From: Huaxiibacter chinensis
GTDB lineage: Bacteria > Pseudomonadota > Gammaproteobacteria > Enterobacterales > Enterobacteriaceae
DNA length: 64,000 nucleotides
Assembly: GCF_022171985.1 (NCBI RefSeq)
Contig: NZ_JAJVHF010000001.1
Location: forward strand, 992,001 to 1,056,000
Reading direction: 5' to 3'
Below are positions 1 through 8,963 of this stretch, piece after piece. Below the pieces are notes generated by a model. That model saw only the letters and a program-made list of their open reading frames with translations. It had not been told where the DNA came from and searched no databases. The stretch's first letter is position 1. Every line of letters begins with the position of its first letter. A program made the translations under genes and the position numbers.

Positions 1-1
1 G

Positions 2-943
2 CAAAGCGTGATTACCGCAGAGATTGAACGCTGGCCGGAAACCGCTCTGACCCGCGAGCTGGCACGGCATAACGCCTTTGTTAACCGCGATGTTTTCCCG
101 ATCATTGCTGACCGTCTGACGCAAAAACAGCTCTTCGATAAGCTCGGTCTGGCGACCGCGCCGTGGCAACTCCTGGCGGATAAACGCGAATGGAATAACG
201 TTTTCGCCACGCTGGGGGAACTGGCCATCGTGAAGCGTCGCGTCGGGGGCTATGATGGCCGTGGACAGTGGCGTTTACGCGCCAGCGAAACCGCTGAGCT
301 GCCGGATGATTGCTACGGCGAATGTATCGTTGAGCAGGGCATTAACTTTAGCGGCGAAGTGTCACTGGTCGGGGCGCGCGCTCACGACGGCAGCACCGTC
401 TTTTATCCACTGACCCACAATCTGCATCAGGACGGCATTCTGCGCACCAGCGTGGTGTTCCCACAGGCCAATCCTGACCAGCAGTCTCAGGCGGAAGCAA
501 TGCTCTCTGCGATCATGCATGAGCTGGGTTACGTGGGCGTCATGGCGATGGAATGCTTTGTCACGCCTGCCGGTCTGCTGATTAACGAGCTGGCGCCGCG
601 AGTCCACAACAGCGGCCACTGGACGCAAAACGGGGCGTCGATCAGTCAGTTTGAACTGCATCTGCGAGCCATTACTGATCTGCCCCTGCCGGTGCCGGTG
701 GTCAACAGCCCGTCAGTCATGATCAATCTGATCGGTACCGATCTGAATGAAAACTGGCTGAAACTGCCGCTGGTGCATTTGCACTGGTACGACAAAGAGG
801 TGCGTCCAGGCCGTAAAGTGGGCCACCTGAACCTGAATGATATCGATACGGACCGCCTGAGCGCGACCCTTGAAGCCATCATTCCGTTGCTGCCGCCAGA
901 GTACGCCAGCGGAATTGTCTGGGCGCAATCAAAGCTGAAATAA
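2..943 (+). CDS. purK: N5-carboxyaminoimidazole ribonucleotide synthetase, 5' part missing
   Basis: ATP-grasp enzyme of de novo purine synthesis. It uses ATP and bicarbonate to carboxylate aminoimidazole ribonucleotide, giving the substrate of PurE. The readable part is 313 residues in frame from base 2, and about 42 N-terminal residues lie outside the window, judging by the E. coli protein of 355 residues. Visible motifs are the glycine-rich ATP loop KRRVGGYDGRGQ, the GECIVEQGINFSGEVS segment and the metal-binding INELAPRVHNSGH. The GTG at base 8 is an internal valine codon, not the start. purE is expected just upstream. Family assignment is certain. Confidence 0.98.
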   Translation, partial: QSVITAEIERWPETALTRELARHNAFVNRDVFPIIADRLTQKQLFDKLGLATAPWQLLADKREWNNVFATLGELAIVKRRVGGYDGRGQWRLRASETAELPDDCYGECIVEQGINFSGEVSLVGARAHDGSTVFYPLTHNLHQDGILRTSVVFPQANPDQQSQAEAMLSAIMHELGYVGVMAMECFVTPAGLLINELAPRVHNSGHWTQNGASISQFELHLRAITDLPLPVPVVNSPSVMINLIGTDLNENWLKLPLVHLHWYDKEVRPGRKVGHLNLNDIDTDRLSATLEAIIPLLPPEYASGIVWAQSKLK

Positions 944-952
944 GCGATATGT

Positions 953-982
953 GCCGGGGAGTTGATCTTCCCCTTCCCCGGC
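953..982 (+). terminator. GC-rich hairpin after purK
   Basis: GCCGGGG at 953-959 pairs with CCCCGGC at 976-982, ten bases after the purK stop. No long T run follows, so termination is only likely. It may instead be a REP-type palindrome. Confidence 0.4.
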
Positions 983-1038
983 CTCTTACAACGCGCGTAA
1001 AATCCCCGTCCATTGCTGTTTAGTTTTCTGGAATAACC

Positions 1039-2109
1039 ATGAACGATGGAATGGACTATCGCGCGATCCTCGCGTCCGATACCCCTTTAATCGACGTTCG
1101 CGCGCCGATCGAGTTTGCGCAGGGCGCGATGCCTGCCGCTATCAACCTGCCCTTAATGAACGACGACGAACGTGCCGCGGTTGGGACCTGCTACAAGCGA
1201 CAGGGACCCGAAGCCGCGCTGGCCCTCGGCCATAGCCTGGTGCAAGGCGAAAGCCGTGATGCCCGAATCCAGGCCTGGCGCGAGGCGTGCCTGGCCCATC
1301 CTGTGGGATATCTTTGCTGCGCGCGCGGCGGCCAGCGCTCGCACATTACCCAGGCGTGGCTGAAAGAGGCCGGAGTCGACTACCCCCTGGTGGCGGGCGG
1401 TTATAAAGCGCTGCGTCAGACGGCGATAGAGGTTACGGCTGAGCAGGCGCAAAAACCGATGGTGCTCATCGGCGGCTGCACCGGCAGCGGTAAAACGCTG
1501 CTGGTGAAACAGCATCCGCAGGGTATTGATCTGGAAGGGCTTGCACATCATCGCGGCTCGTCGTTTGGCCGGACGCTGCTGCCACAGCTTTCCCAGGCGA
1601 GCTTTGAAAACCAGCTAGCCGTTGCGCTGTTAAAAAAAGAGGCCGCACGCTGGGTGCTGGAAGATGAAGGCCGGATGATTGGCTCCAACCACCTGCCGGA
1701 ATGCCTGCGCGACAGCATGGTACAGGCGGCGATCGTGGTGGTGGAAGATCCGTTTGACGTTCGTCTTGAACGTCTTCGTGAAGAGTATTTCGATCATATG
1801 TGGGCAGATTTTTCTGCCGCATACGGCGAGGATGCGGGCTGGCAGGCATATAGCGAATACTTACATCACGGCCTTTTCGCGATTCGCCGTCGACTGGGGC
1901 TACAACGCTTTGCGCAATTCACCGCCCTGCTCGATTGCGCGCTGCTGGAACAAAAACGGACAGGTGGCACTGACGCTCACTTCAGCTGGCTTGTGCCGCT
2001 GCTGAATGACTATTACGACCCGATGTACCGCTATCAGCTTGAAAAGAAAGCCGACAAGATTGTTTATCGCGGGACGTTCGCCGAAATTGCGGACTGGTTA
2101 AATCGCTAA
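1039..2109 (+). CDS. selU: tRNA 2-selenouridine/geranyl-2-thiouridine synthase
   Basis: Also called mnmH or ybbB. It converts the 2-thiouridine at the wobble position of certain tRNAs to 2-selenouridine through a geranylated intermediate, using selenophosphate. The protein has 356 residues (E. coli 364). An N-terminal rhodanese domain carries the CCARGGQRS active-site loop at residues 93-101, where Cys94 matches the catalytic cysteine. A P-loop GCTGSGKT lies at 146-153 and starts the C-terminal domain. It follows purK directly here, whereas in E. coli the allantoin genes lie between them. Confidence 0.97.
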   Translation: MNDGMDYRAILASDTPLIDVRAPIEFAQGAMPAAINLPLMNDDERAAVGTCYKRQGPEAALALGHSLVQGESRDARIQAWREACLAHPVGYLCCARGGQRSHITQAWLKEAGVDYPLVAGGYKALRQTAIEVTAEQAQKPMVLIGGCTGSGKTLLVKQHPQGIDLEGLAHHRGSSFGRTLLPQLSQASFENQLAVALLKKEAARWVLEDEGRMIGSNHLPECLRDSMVQAAIVVVEDPFDVRLERLREEYFDHMWADFSAAYGEDAGWQAYSEYLHHGLFAIRRRLGLQRFAQFTALLDCALLEQKRTGGTDAHFSWLVPLLNDYYDPMYRYQLEKKADKIVYRGTFAEIADWLNR

Positions 2110-2141
2110 AAAAAGCCGGGGGCGGCTACGCCTTCCCCGGC
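2108..2141 (-). terminator. Rho-independent terminator of the porin gene
   Basis: On the minus strand a GCCGGGG/CCCCGGC stem (2135-2141 with 2115-2121) is followed by a run of seven T at 2108-2114. It lies about 50 bases past the porin stop codon and touches the end of selU. Confidence 0.75.
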
Positions 2142-2158
2142 CTGCACGTTGTTTGCAG

Positions 2159-2184
2159 CCCCGGTAAGCGAAACGCCACCGGGG
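2159..2184. repeat. REP-like palindrome
   Basis: CCCCGGT at 2159-2165 and ACCGGGG at 2178-2184 flank the core AAGCGAAACGCC. This is the usual form of enterobacterial REP palindromes found between convergent genes. Confidence 0.55.
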
Positions 2185-2194
2185 AACAGACGTC

Positions 2195-3340
2195 TTAGAA
2201 GTCGTAACGCAGACGCACCAGGTTCATATCACCCAGGTTGTCGGTGCTGGACGTGAACACGTGTTCGTAATCCACACGGAAACCGTAATCCAGCTGGAAG
2301 CTAATGCCCACGCCGTTATCGATGCGCTGGTAGTTACGACCATTCACATACTCGATGCGATCGCCCATAAAATAAGGCTGGATGGATTTAACGGCATACT
2401 GCTCGACCGGGAATGTGTAACCTGCGAAGTATTCAATACCCCATGCATCACCGGCAAAGTAGTTGTCAGTAGAGACTTTTTTGGTGGTCAGGAAGTTCTG
2501 GTACCAGCCGCCGCCAGCAGAGAAGGTCCAGTTATCCGGTGTCCAGCTCAGCGCCGTACCCAGGATATTCTGGTCATAGGATTTGCTGTCGCCATTATCC
2601 GGGTTACGCATATCCGCACGGGTATAGTTCCATGCTGCGCCCCAGGTCAGATCGGTGGTCAGATGATAGTTCAGACCCAGTGAGCCGCCGCCTTTACGTT
2701 TGTAACGCAGACCATTGCCCGGCAGGTATTCGCTGTCTTCGAACAGATAAGAAGCATAGATATCCGCATCGCCAACGGTTTTCTTATATTTCAGCATCTT
2801 GCGTGAACGATAAGATCCATCATAGTCGCCGTTAATACCGTTACCTGACGCCTGACCGATCATGTCATAGTCCCAGATATCGGTTTTCGCACCGACCACA
2901 TCGTAGTAAACGCTGTTTTGTTGGCCGTAGGTCAGCGTACCCCAGGTATCACTTTTCAGGCCGGTGTAGAGCATACGACGAGAGGTGTCGTGTGCGCCTT
3001 CAGCGTAGTGATTGTCCCAGTTGAACTGAGCCGGGATGTTCACGCCCAGCTCGTAGTAGCTGATCCAGCTAATATCGTCGAACAGGTAATAATCGGCGGC
3101 GAAACGGAAACGGGTGCCACCGTCAAAACCGTTGCGCTTATAGCCGTTTTTGCCGTCGTCGCCGGTCATATTCTGGAACTGGGGACGAATACTGCCGCCC
3201 ACGGTGAAGTTAAGACGGCTCAGCGGGTTACCTGCCTGAGGGTCTTGTTTCAATACGGTGATTTCTGCCTGGCTGGCGAAAGAAGTCATTGCTAATGCTG
3301 CGCCGATCGTTGCCGCCAGCGCTGTTTTAGTTATCGTCAT
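2195..3340 (-). CDS. Outer-membrane porin (Gram-negative porin family)
   Basis: A 381-residue outer-membrane beta-barrel protein. It has a typical signal peptide ending SFASQA before EITV, around residue 25, and ends in phenylalanine (RLRYDF), the usual signal for barrel assembly. Alternating aromatic and polar strands run through the protein, and a TWGTLTYGQQNSVYYD segment resembles the conserved strand and start of the constriction loop in general porins. It is not one of OmpC, OmpF or PhoE by sequence recollection, so the substrate is unknown. It sits alone between selU and ybbP with its own promoter region and terminator, in a slot that holds unrelated genes in E. coli K-12. Confidence 0.85.
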   Translation of the reverse strand: MTITKTALAATIGAALAMTSFASQAEITVLKQDPQAGNPLSRLNFTVGGSIRPQFQNMTGDDGKNGYKRNGFDGGTRFRFAADYYLFDDISWISYYELGVNIPAQFNWDNHYAEGAHDTSRRMLYTGLKSDTWGTLTYGQQNSVYYDVVGAKTDIWDYDMIGQASGNGINGDYDGSYRSRKMLKYKKTVGDADIYASYLFEDSEYLPGNGLRYKRKGGGSLGLNYHLTTDLTWGAAWNYTRADMRNPDNGDSKSYDQNILGTALSWTPDNWTFSAGGGWYQNFLTTKKVSTDNYFAGDAWGIEYFAGYTFPVEQYAVKSIQPYFMGDRIEYVNGRNYQRIDNGVGISFQLDYGFRVDYEHVFTSSTDNLGDMNLVRLRYDF

Positions 3341-3472
3341 TATTATTCCTTGATAGACACGCTGCTAATTATTTAGCAGACGAATAATATCCGGAATTAA
3401 ACCGCTCGTGTGGCCGGGTTTTTAATGATTTGTGCGGGTAAACAGAGGGGTATTATCAATTTGTGCTGCCAA

Positions 3473-3510
3473 ATGATTACGCACCAGCATAAAAACCGGT
3501 GCGCAATCAT
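3473..3510. other. Long imperfect hairpin between ybbP and the porin gene
   Basis: ATGATTACGCACC (3473-3485) pairs with GGTGCGCAATCAT (3498-3510) except for one mismatch. It lies 13 bases past the ybbP stop codon. There is no T run, so it could be a processed 3' end rather than an intrinsic terminator. Confidence 0.5.
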
Positions 3511-3522
3511 AACGGGAGGTTA

Positions 3523-5937
3523 TTAACTAACGAACTGCCGGAAAAGCGCCTTTCCTTTCAGCAGACGCGTGCCGAGCCAGCCGCCACACAGTGACAACAG
3601 TAACGCGCCGCAGATCGGCAAAATGAGCCACAATCGCCAGTCTGGCTCCCACGGGAAGTCAAAGACTTTGGTCTGGAGCAGCGCCAGCGCAGTTTCTGCG
3701 CCAATGGCGGCCACCAGCCCGGAGACCAGCCCCAGCAGCGCAAACTCACACCACAGCGTGGTACGCAGCAGTTTTTTACCTGCGCCAAGCGTGCGATAGA
3801 CCACCAGCTCCTGATGTCGCTGACGCATCCCCACCTGGACCTGTGCCAGAAGCAGCAGTACGCCGCACGCGGTAACGAGGACAACCATCACCTCCAGCGC
3901 ACGACTGACCTGTTCCAGAACCTGTCCCACCTGCTTCAGGATCGCCCCGATATCAAGCAGGCTCACCGTCGGGAACTCACGATTAAGCTGGGTCAACATG
4001 CCGTTGCCCTTCTCCCAGCGGAAGCTGGTGAGCCAACTCTGCGGCTGTCCGTCGAGTGCGCCCGCAGGGAAGATAAAGAAGAAGTTCGGACGCAGGCTTT
4101 CCCAGTCCACTTTACGCAGGCTGGTGACTTTGGCACTGAATTCCTGGGTGTCTCCGGTAAACGTGACGGTATCGCCCAACGTCACCTTCAGACGCCCCGC
4201 CAGCCCCTCTTCCATCGACACTTCCCCCGCTTTCGGTGGCCAGGTGCCGGCAACGATCGGATTGTGATCCGGACGTTTATCCTGCCAGGTCAGATTCAGC
4301 TCGCGGTTCAGCGACTCATCCTGGCTCCCCTCCGTCGCCTTGCCGTTAATTTGGGTCAGCCGCGCGCGGACAATGGGGTAGAACGACTCAGGGATAATCT
4401 GATGTTCCGCCAGGAAGGTTTTTAACGGCGTCACCTGTTCCGGCGCGATATTAATCAGAAAATAGTTTGGGCTTTCAGGCGGAAGTTGCTGTTGCCAGCG
4501 ATCCAGCAAATCGCCGCGCAACACCAGCAGCATCGCCAGTAACATAAATGAGAGTGAGAACGCTGAAAGCTGGCTGAGCGTGGACCACGGTTGACGCAAC
4601 AGGCGATTCACCGCCAGGCGTACCGGCAGGGAATGAAGCGTGACCCTTTTTAAGAGGCTAAGCAGAAGCCAGCCCAGCGCGCCACAGAGCATTGCCAGCA
4701 CCACCGCCCCCGCCAGCACGGCCCAGAGAAGCATACTGCCGCCCATCAGCCAGGCCAGCAATCCCACCACCACACAGACGATAACGGGAAGATAAACTTT
4801 GAGCGGCCAGACGTTCGCCACCGCGTCACGACGCAGGACACGCAGCGGCTGCGTGGCAAGAAGCAAACGATACGGACGTAGGCCTACCAGCAGGGAAATC
4901 ACCCCCATCGCCCCTATCGACCATAGCCAGGGCCACAGGCTGGCCGCCGGAAGCGCCGCAGGCAAAACAGGCTTGAGCAACACCATCAGGAGCTTTTCAA
5001 ACAGCAGCCCTATCGCGCCCCCCGTCACGGCGGAAAGCACCAGCACGGCCAGCCACTGACCCACGATCAGTTTTCGCAACTGTGCCCGGCCCGCGCCCAG
5101 CGTTTTGAGGATCGCCACCAGATCGTAACGGCTGCGGCAATAGTGCCCCATCGCCACCGCGACCGCCGCAACGGCCAGCAGCAGCGTCAGCAGTGCAGAG
5201 AGCAATAAAAATTGCTGCGAGCGCTCCAGCGATTTCCCGAGCGCGCCGTCGTCCTGCTCCATGCCGGTCCAGCGATGTTCAGGCTTAAGCTGAGGCAGCA
5301 GCCATTTTTCATAGGATGCCAGCTGTGCCGGCGTTCCGCCGAACTTATAACGCCAGGTCACCCGACTGCCCGGCTGCACCGCGCCGGTTTTCTCTACGTC
5401 AGCGGTGTTCATGAGTAACCGCGGCGCCATCTGAAAGGGGTTGAAACCGGAATCCGGCTCCTGGTTCACTTCCCCCGCAATGGTGAACGTCGCGTCGCCA
5501 ACGTCAATCTTGTCGCCGGTTTTAAGGTTTAACAACGCCATCAGGCGTGGCGCCAGCAGGACGGAGCCTGCGGTTGGCTTGAGTCCCGGTGGCGTGGTCT
5601 GTAAATCGCCATACATCGGATAGATATCGTCAACGGCCTTCACGCTAGCCAGCTGCGGGGTATCGGCGGCAAAGGTCATCGTCTGGAAGGTCAGTTGCTT
5701 ACCGACCTTCAATCCGATCCGCTGCGCTTCATCGAGCCAGGCCTGAGGCACGTCGCGGGAACTGCTGAGCGTCCTGTCACCGGCCATAAATTCACGGCTT
5801 TGCTGGCTCAGCCCTTTTTCCATACGATCGCTGACGCTGCCCAGCGCCAGCACGCAGGCGACGGCCAGACTCAATGCCAGCCAGACAATCAATAACGATG
5901 GCGAGCGCCATTCCCGCCAGAACCAGCGTGCGATCAT
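3523..5937 (-). CDS. ybbP: FtsX-like ABC transporter permease YbbP
   Basis: Inner-membrane permease of 804 residues. It has the two-block layout of MacB/FtsX-type (type VII) transporters: an N-terminal membrane segment around residues 14-35, a large periplasmic region, a block of membrane helices around 240-450, a second periplasmic region, and three C-terminal helices around 685-790. Such permeases usually transmit force across the membrane instead of moving a substrate through it. Its start overlaps the ybbA stop by four bases, so the two are translated together. The tesA lipase diverges from the pair, and a joint role in handling hydrophobic compounds is an inference. Confidence 0.95.
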   Translation of the reverse strand: MIARWFWREWRSPSLLIVWLALSLAVACVLALGSVSDRMEKGLSQQSREFMAGDRTLSSSRDVPQAWLDEAQRIGLKVGKQLTFQTMTFAADTPQLASVKAVDDIYPMYGDLQTTPPGLKPTAGSVLLAPRLMALLNLKTGDKIDVGDATFTIAGEVNQEPDSGFNPFQMAPRLLMNTADVEKTGAVQPGSRVTWRYKFGGTPAQLASYEKWLLPQLKPEHRWTGMEQDDGALGKSLERSQQFLLLSALLTLLLAVAAVAVAMGHYCRSRYDLVAILKTLGAGRAQLRKLIVGQWLAVLVLSAVTGGAIGLLFEKLLMVLLKPVLPAALPAASLWPWLWSIGAMGVISLLVGLRPYRLLLATQPLRVLRRDAVANVWPLKVYLPVIVCVVVGLLAWLMGGSMLLWAVLAGAVVLAMLCGALGWLLLSLLKRVTLHSLPVRLAVNRLLRQPWSTLSQLSAFSLSFMLLAMLLVLRGDLLDRWQQQLPPESPNYFLINIAPEQVTPLKTFLAEHQIIPESFYPIVRARLTQINGKATEGSQDESLNRELNLTWQDKRPDHNPIVAGTWPPKAGEVSMEEGLAGRLKVTLGDTVTFTGDTQEFSAKVTSLRKVDWESLRPNFFFIFPAGALDGQPQSWLTSFRWEKGNGMLTQLNREFPTVSLLDIGAILKQVGQVLEQVSRALEVMVVLVTACGVLLLLAQVQVGMRQRHQELVVYRTLGAGKKLLRTTLWCEFALLGLVSGLVAAIGAETALALLQTKVFDFPWEPDWRLWLILPICGALLLSLCGGWLGTRLLKGKALFRQFVS

Positions 5938-6620
5938 GCTTCCTCCTGCAATTGGCCATTCACCAGCCGCAGGCGGCGGTCGCAGCGGGCTGCCAGCTGA
6001 GGATCGTGCGTCACCAGAATCAGGGTGGTGCCATGTTCACGGTTGAGCGTAAACAGCAGGTCGGCAATTTTATCCCCCGTCTGGCGATCGAGATTGCCGG
6101 TGGGTTCATCAGCAAACAGCACGTCCGGACGCCCGTTAAAGGCACGCGCCAGCGCTACTCGCTGCTGCTCCCCGCCGGAAAGCTGTGCCGGAAGATGATC
6201 GAGGCGTTTCCCCAGGCCAAGCTGTTCAAGGAGTGCTTTCGCGTGGTCACGGCTTTGACGGGTATTTTCACCGCGCAGCAAACCAGGCAGCTCGACGTTC
6301 TCCAGCGCATTTAAGGTGGGAATGAGCATAAACGACTGAAAGACAAAGCCGATATGCTTTGCCCGAAGCGCAGCGCGCGCCTCTTCATCCAGCCTGTGCA
6401 GCGGCTGGCCCACCAGATTGACCTCGCCACTGCTGCCGTCGTCAAGCCCGGCAAGGATCGCCAGCAGGGTGGATTTACCGGAACCCGACTCACCAATCAG
6501 GGCAATGCTTTCCCCGCGTTTGACAACGAGTTCAACTCCGGTGAGGATGGATAGCTCGTGTTCCCCCTGACCGACGGACTTCTTAAGATGATGAACTGCA
6601 ACAATGTTTTCCGCTGGCAT
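5934..6620 (-). CDS. ybbA: ABC transporter ATP-binding protein YbbA
   Basis: ATPase subunit of 228 residues, LolD/MacB-like, partner of YbbP. Walker A is GESGSGKST at 43-51, the signature LSGGEQQRV is near 147-155, and Walker B FADEPTGNLD is near 170. The ATG at 6618-6620 lies inside the opening codons of tesA on the other strand, so the two genes overlap head to head by 33 bases. The start is supported by identity to the E. coli N-terminus MPAEN. Confidence 0.96.
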   Translation of the reverse strand: MPAENIVAVHHLKKSVGQGEHELSILTGVELVVKRGESIALIGESGSGKSTLLAILAGLDDGSSGEVNLVGQPLHRLDEEARAALRAKHIGFVFQSFMLIPTLNALENVELPGLLRGENTRQSRDHAKALLEQLGLGKRLDHLPAQLSGGEQQRVALARAFNGRPDVLFADEPTGNLDRQTGDKIADLLFTLNREHGTTLILVTHDPQLAARCDRRLRLVNGQLQEEA

Positions 6621-7214
6621 TTGCCCTTCCTGTTTCTGATTCTGATGACCTTTCGCGCCGCCGCGGCGGACACATTACTGGTTCTGGGCGATAGCCTGAG
6701 CGCAGGCTATCGAATGGCGGCCACCGCGGCCTGGCCTGCGCTGCTTAACGAGAAATGGCAGGCCCGGACGCCGGTGCTGAATGCCAGCATCAGCGGCGAT
6801 ACCTCGCAGCAAGGGCTGGCCCGGCTGCCCGCGCTCCTGAAACAACATCAGCCGCGCTGGGTGTTAGTAGAACTGGGCGGTAACGACGGTTTGCGCGGCT
6901 TCCAGCCTCAACAGACGGAGCAAACCCTGCGTAAAATCATACAGGATATCAAGGCCGCCAATGCGCAACCGCTGCTGATGCAAATTCGTCTGCCCGCAAA
7001 CTACGGTCGCCGTTATAATGAATCCTTTAGCGCGATCTATCCAAAACTGGCCAAAGAGTTTGATATCCCCCTCCTGCCGTTTTTTATGGAGGAAGTCTAT
7101 CTGAAACCACAATGGATGCAGGATGATGGCATTCACCCTAATCGCGACGCTCAGCCGTTTATTGCCGACTGGATGGCAACACGACTGGCACCTCTAGTTA
7201 AACATGACTCTTAA
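6588..7214 (+). CDS. tesA: Periplasmic thioesterase I / protease I / lysophospholipase L1
   Basis: Broad-specificity SGNH hydrolase of 208 residues that cleaves acyl-CoA, lysophospholipid and some ester substrates in the periplasm. A signal peptide ends at about residue 26 (FRAAAA before DT). The GDSLSAG block holds nucleophile Ser36, the GGNDG block supplies the oxyanion Asn, and DDGIHPN holds the catalytic Asp and His. The start at 6588 gives the same length as E. coli TesA, and longer in-frame extension would run deeper into ybbA. Overlaps the ybbO start by 11 bases. Confidence 0.96.
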   Translation: MMNCNNVFRWHLPFLFLILMTFRAAAADTLLVLGDSLSAGYRMAATAAWPALLNEKWQARTPVLNASISGDTSQQGLARLPALLKQHQPRWVLVELGGNDGLRGFQPQQTEQTLRKIIQDIKAANAQPLLMQIRLPANYGRRYNESFSAIYPKLAKEFDIPLLPFFMEEVYLKPQWMQDDGIHPNRDAQPFIADWMATRLAPLVKHDS

Positions 7215-8013
7215 TTCAGCGGAGATCCTGACAGGTAAAGTTATGCAAAAATCGGTCTTAATTACAGGATGTTCCAGCGGAATTGGCCTTGAAAGCGCCT
7301 TAGAATTAAAACGCCAGGGATTTTGGGTATTGGCCGCCTGCCGTAAACCCGACGATGTCGAGCGGATGAACGGTAAGGGACTGACCGGCATATTGCTGGA
7401 TCTCGACTCCCCCGAGAGCATCGAACGCGCCGCCGCCGAAACGATCGCGCTGACGGACAATCGCCTGTATGGCCTGTTCAATAACGCCGGTTTCGGCATG
7501 TATGGCCCGCTGGAAACCATTACGCGCGAGCAAATGGAACAGCAGTTTTCCGCCAACTTCTTTGGCGTACATCAGCTGACCATGGCACTGCTCCCTGCCA
7601 TGCTGCCGCACGGCGAGGGCCGAATCGTCATGACCTCTTCCGTCATGGGGCTGATTTCCACGCCGGGCCGCGGCGCGTATGCGGCCAGCAAATATGCTCT
7701 TGAAGCCTGGTCCGACGCGCTACGTATGGAGTTGCGCCATAGCGGCATCAAAGTCAGCCTGATTGAACCCGGCCCGATTCGCACCCGCTTCACGGAAAAC
7801 GTTAATCAGACCCAGTCCGATAAGCCGGTCGAAAATCCCGGCATCGCGGCTCGCTTTACCCTTGGGCCAGAGGCGGTCGTCGCAAAAGTACGTCATGCTT
7901 TTGAAAGTGACCGTCCCAAAATGCGCTATCCGGTCACCCTGGTCACCCATGCCGTCGGGTGGCTGAAGCGGCTGTTGCCGGGCCGCATGATGGATAAAAT
8001 TTTACGCGGGTGA
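7204..8013 (+). CDS. ybbO: Short-chain dehydrogenase/reductase YbbO
   Basis: NADP-type SDR oxidoreductase of 269 residues; the E. coli homologue is reported to reduce aldehydes. Cofactor loop TGCSSGIG is at 21-28, NNAG at 93-96, and the catalytic Tyr159-xxx-Lys163 lies in GAYAASK. A likely membrane-associating C-terminus (VGWLKRLLPGRMMDKIL) follows. The start at 7204 overlaps the end of tesA and matches the E. coli length; a second candidate is the ATG at 7243, just before the Rossmann fold. Likely cotranscribed with tesA. Confidence 0.93.
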   Translation: MTLNSAEILTGKVMQKSVLITGCSSGIGLESALELKRQGFWVLAACRKPDDVERMNGKGLTGILLDLDSPESIERAAAETIALTDNRLYGLFNNAGFGMYGPLETITREQMEQQFSANFFGVHQLTMALLPAMLPHGEGRIVMTSSVMGLISTPGRGAYAASKYALEAWSDALRMELRHSGIKVSLIEPGPIRTRFTENVNQTQSDKPVENPGIAARFTLGPEAVVAKVRHAFESDRPKMRYPVTLVTHAVGWLKRLLPGRMMDKILRG

Positions 8014-8071
8014 GTTGAAGCCTCGCTCCTCACCCCCATGTATTTATCAAACTGATAACTGAGAATTTCGT

Positions 8072-8926
8072 ATGTCCGAACAGAATATTGTCAACATCAC
8101 CGAAGCGAACCTGCAACAGACGCTTGAACAGTCAATGGTTAAACCTGTGCTGTTCTATTTCTGGTCCGAGCGGAGCCAGCATTGCCTGGAGCTGACGCCG
8201 GTGCTGGATCGCCTCGCCGCTCAGTACAATGGTCAGTTTATTCTGGCAAAGCTGGACTGTGACGCCGAGCAGCGCGTCGCCGCGCAGTTTGGCCTGCGCG
8301 CCATTCCGACCGTTTATCTGTTCCAGAATGGTCAACCGGTGGACGGTTTCCAGGGCCCACAACCGGAAGAGGCGATCCGCGCCCTGCTTGAAAAAGTGCT
8401 GCCCCGCGAAGAAGAGTTAAAAGCGCAGGAAGCCATCGCGCTGATGCAGGAAGGGAAATATGACGAGGCGCTGCCGCTGCTGAAGGAGGCCTGGCAGCTC
8501 TCAAACCAGGACAGCCAGATTGGACTGCTGCTGGCGGAAACGCAGATCGCCCTGAACCGTTCTGACGATGCGCAGGTCGTTCTGAATACGGTTCCGTTGC
8601 AGGATCAGGATACCCGCTATCAGGGCCTTATCGCCCAGATTGAACTGCTGAAGCAGGCTGCCGATACGCCGGAAATCCAGCAACTGCAGCAGCAGGTGGC
8701 TGACAAACCTGACGATGCCGCGCTGGCCAGTCAGCTTGCGTTACAGCTGCACCAGGTGGGCCGCAATGAAGAAGCCCTTGAGCTCCTGTTCGCGCACCTG
8801 AGCACAGATTTAACCGCCGCCGACGGACAGGCGCGAAAGGTCTTCCAGGAGATCCTCGCGGCGCTTGGGACCGGGGATGCGCTGGCGTCGCGCTATCGCC
8901 GCCAGCTTTACGCCCTGCTGTACTGA
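8072..8926 (+). CDS. cnoX: Chaperedoxin CnoX (YbbN)
   Basis: Holdase chaperone and redox protein of 284 residues that protects proteins from hypochlorous acid and hands them to GroEL or DnaK. It has an N-terminal thioredoxin fold (about 1-115) and C-terminal TPR-like helices (about 118-284). The thioredoxin CxxC is replaced by SQHC (Ser35, Cys38), so it cannot act as a normal disulfide reductase; Cys63 (LDCDAEQ) is the second conserved cysteine. It has its own short upstream gap and a strong terminator. Confidence 0.96.
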   Translation: MSEQNIVNITEANLQQTLEQSMVKPVLFYFWSERSQHCLELTPVLDRLAAQYNGQFILAKLDCDAEQRVAAQFGLRAIPTVYLFQNGQPVDGFQGPQPEEAIRALLEKVLPREEELKAQEAIALMQEGKYDEALPLLKEAWQLSNQDSQIGLLLAETQIALNRSDDAQVVLNTVPLQDQDTRYQGLIAQIELLKQAADTPEIQQLQQQVADKPDDAALASQLALQLHQVGRNEEALELLFAHLSTDLTAADGQARKVFQEILAALGTGDALASRYRRQLYALLY

Positions 8927-8934
8927 TACCTGCG

Positions 8935-8963
8935 GCCCGGTGATCGCTTCACCGGGCTTTTTT
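8935..8963 (+). terminator. Rho-independent terminator of cnoX
   Basis: GCCCGGTGA (8935-8943) pairs with TCACCGGGC (8949-8957), followed by TTTTTT at 8958-8963. Its right half lies inside the 3' end of fetB on the other strand. Confidence 0.85.

Noticed and set aside
8..10. GTG at base 8 as the purK start
   Set aside because: The frame stays open to base 2, and the preceding codons match internal residues of PurK; the gene is simply cut by the window edge.
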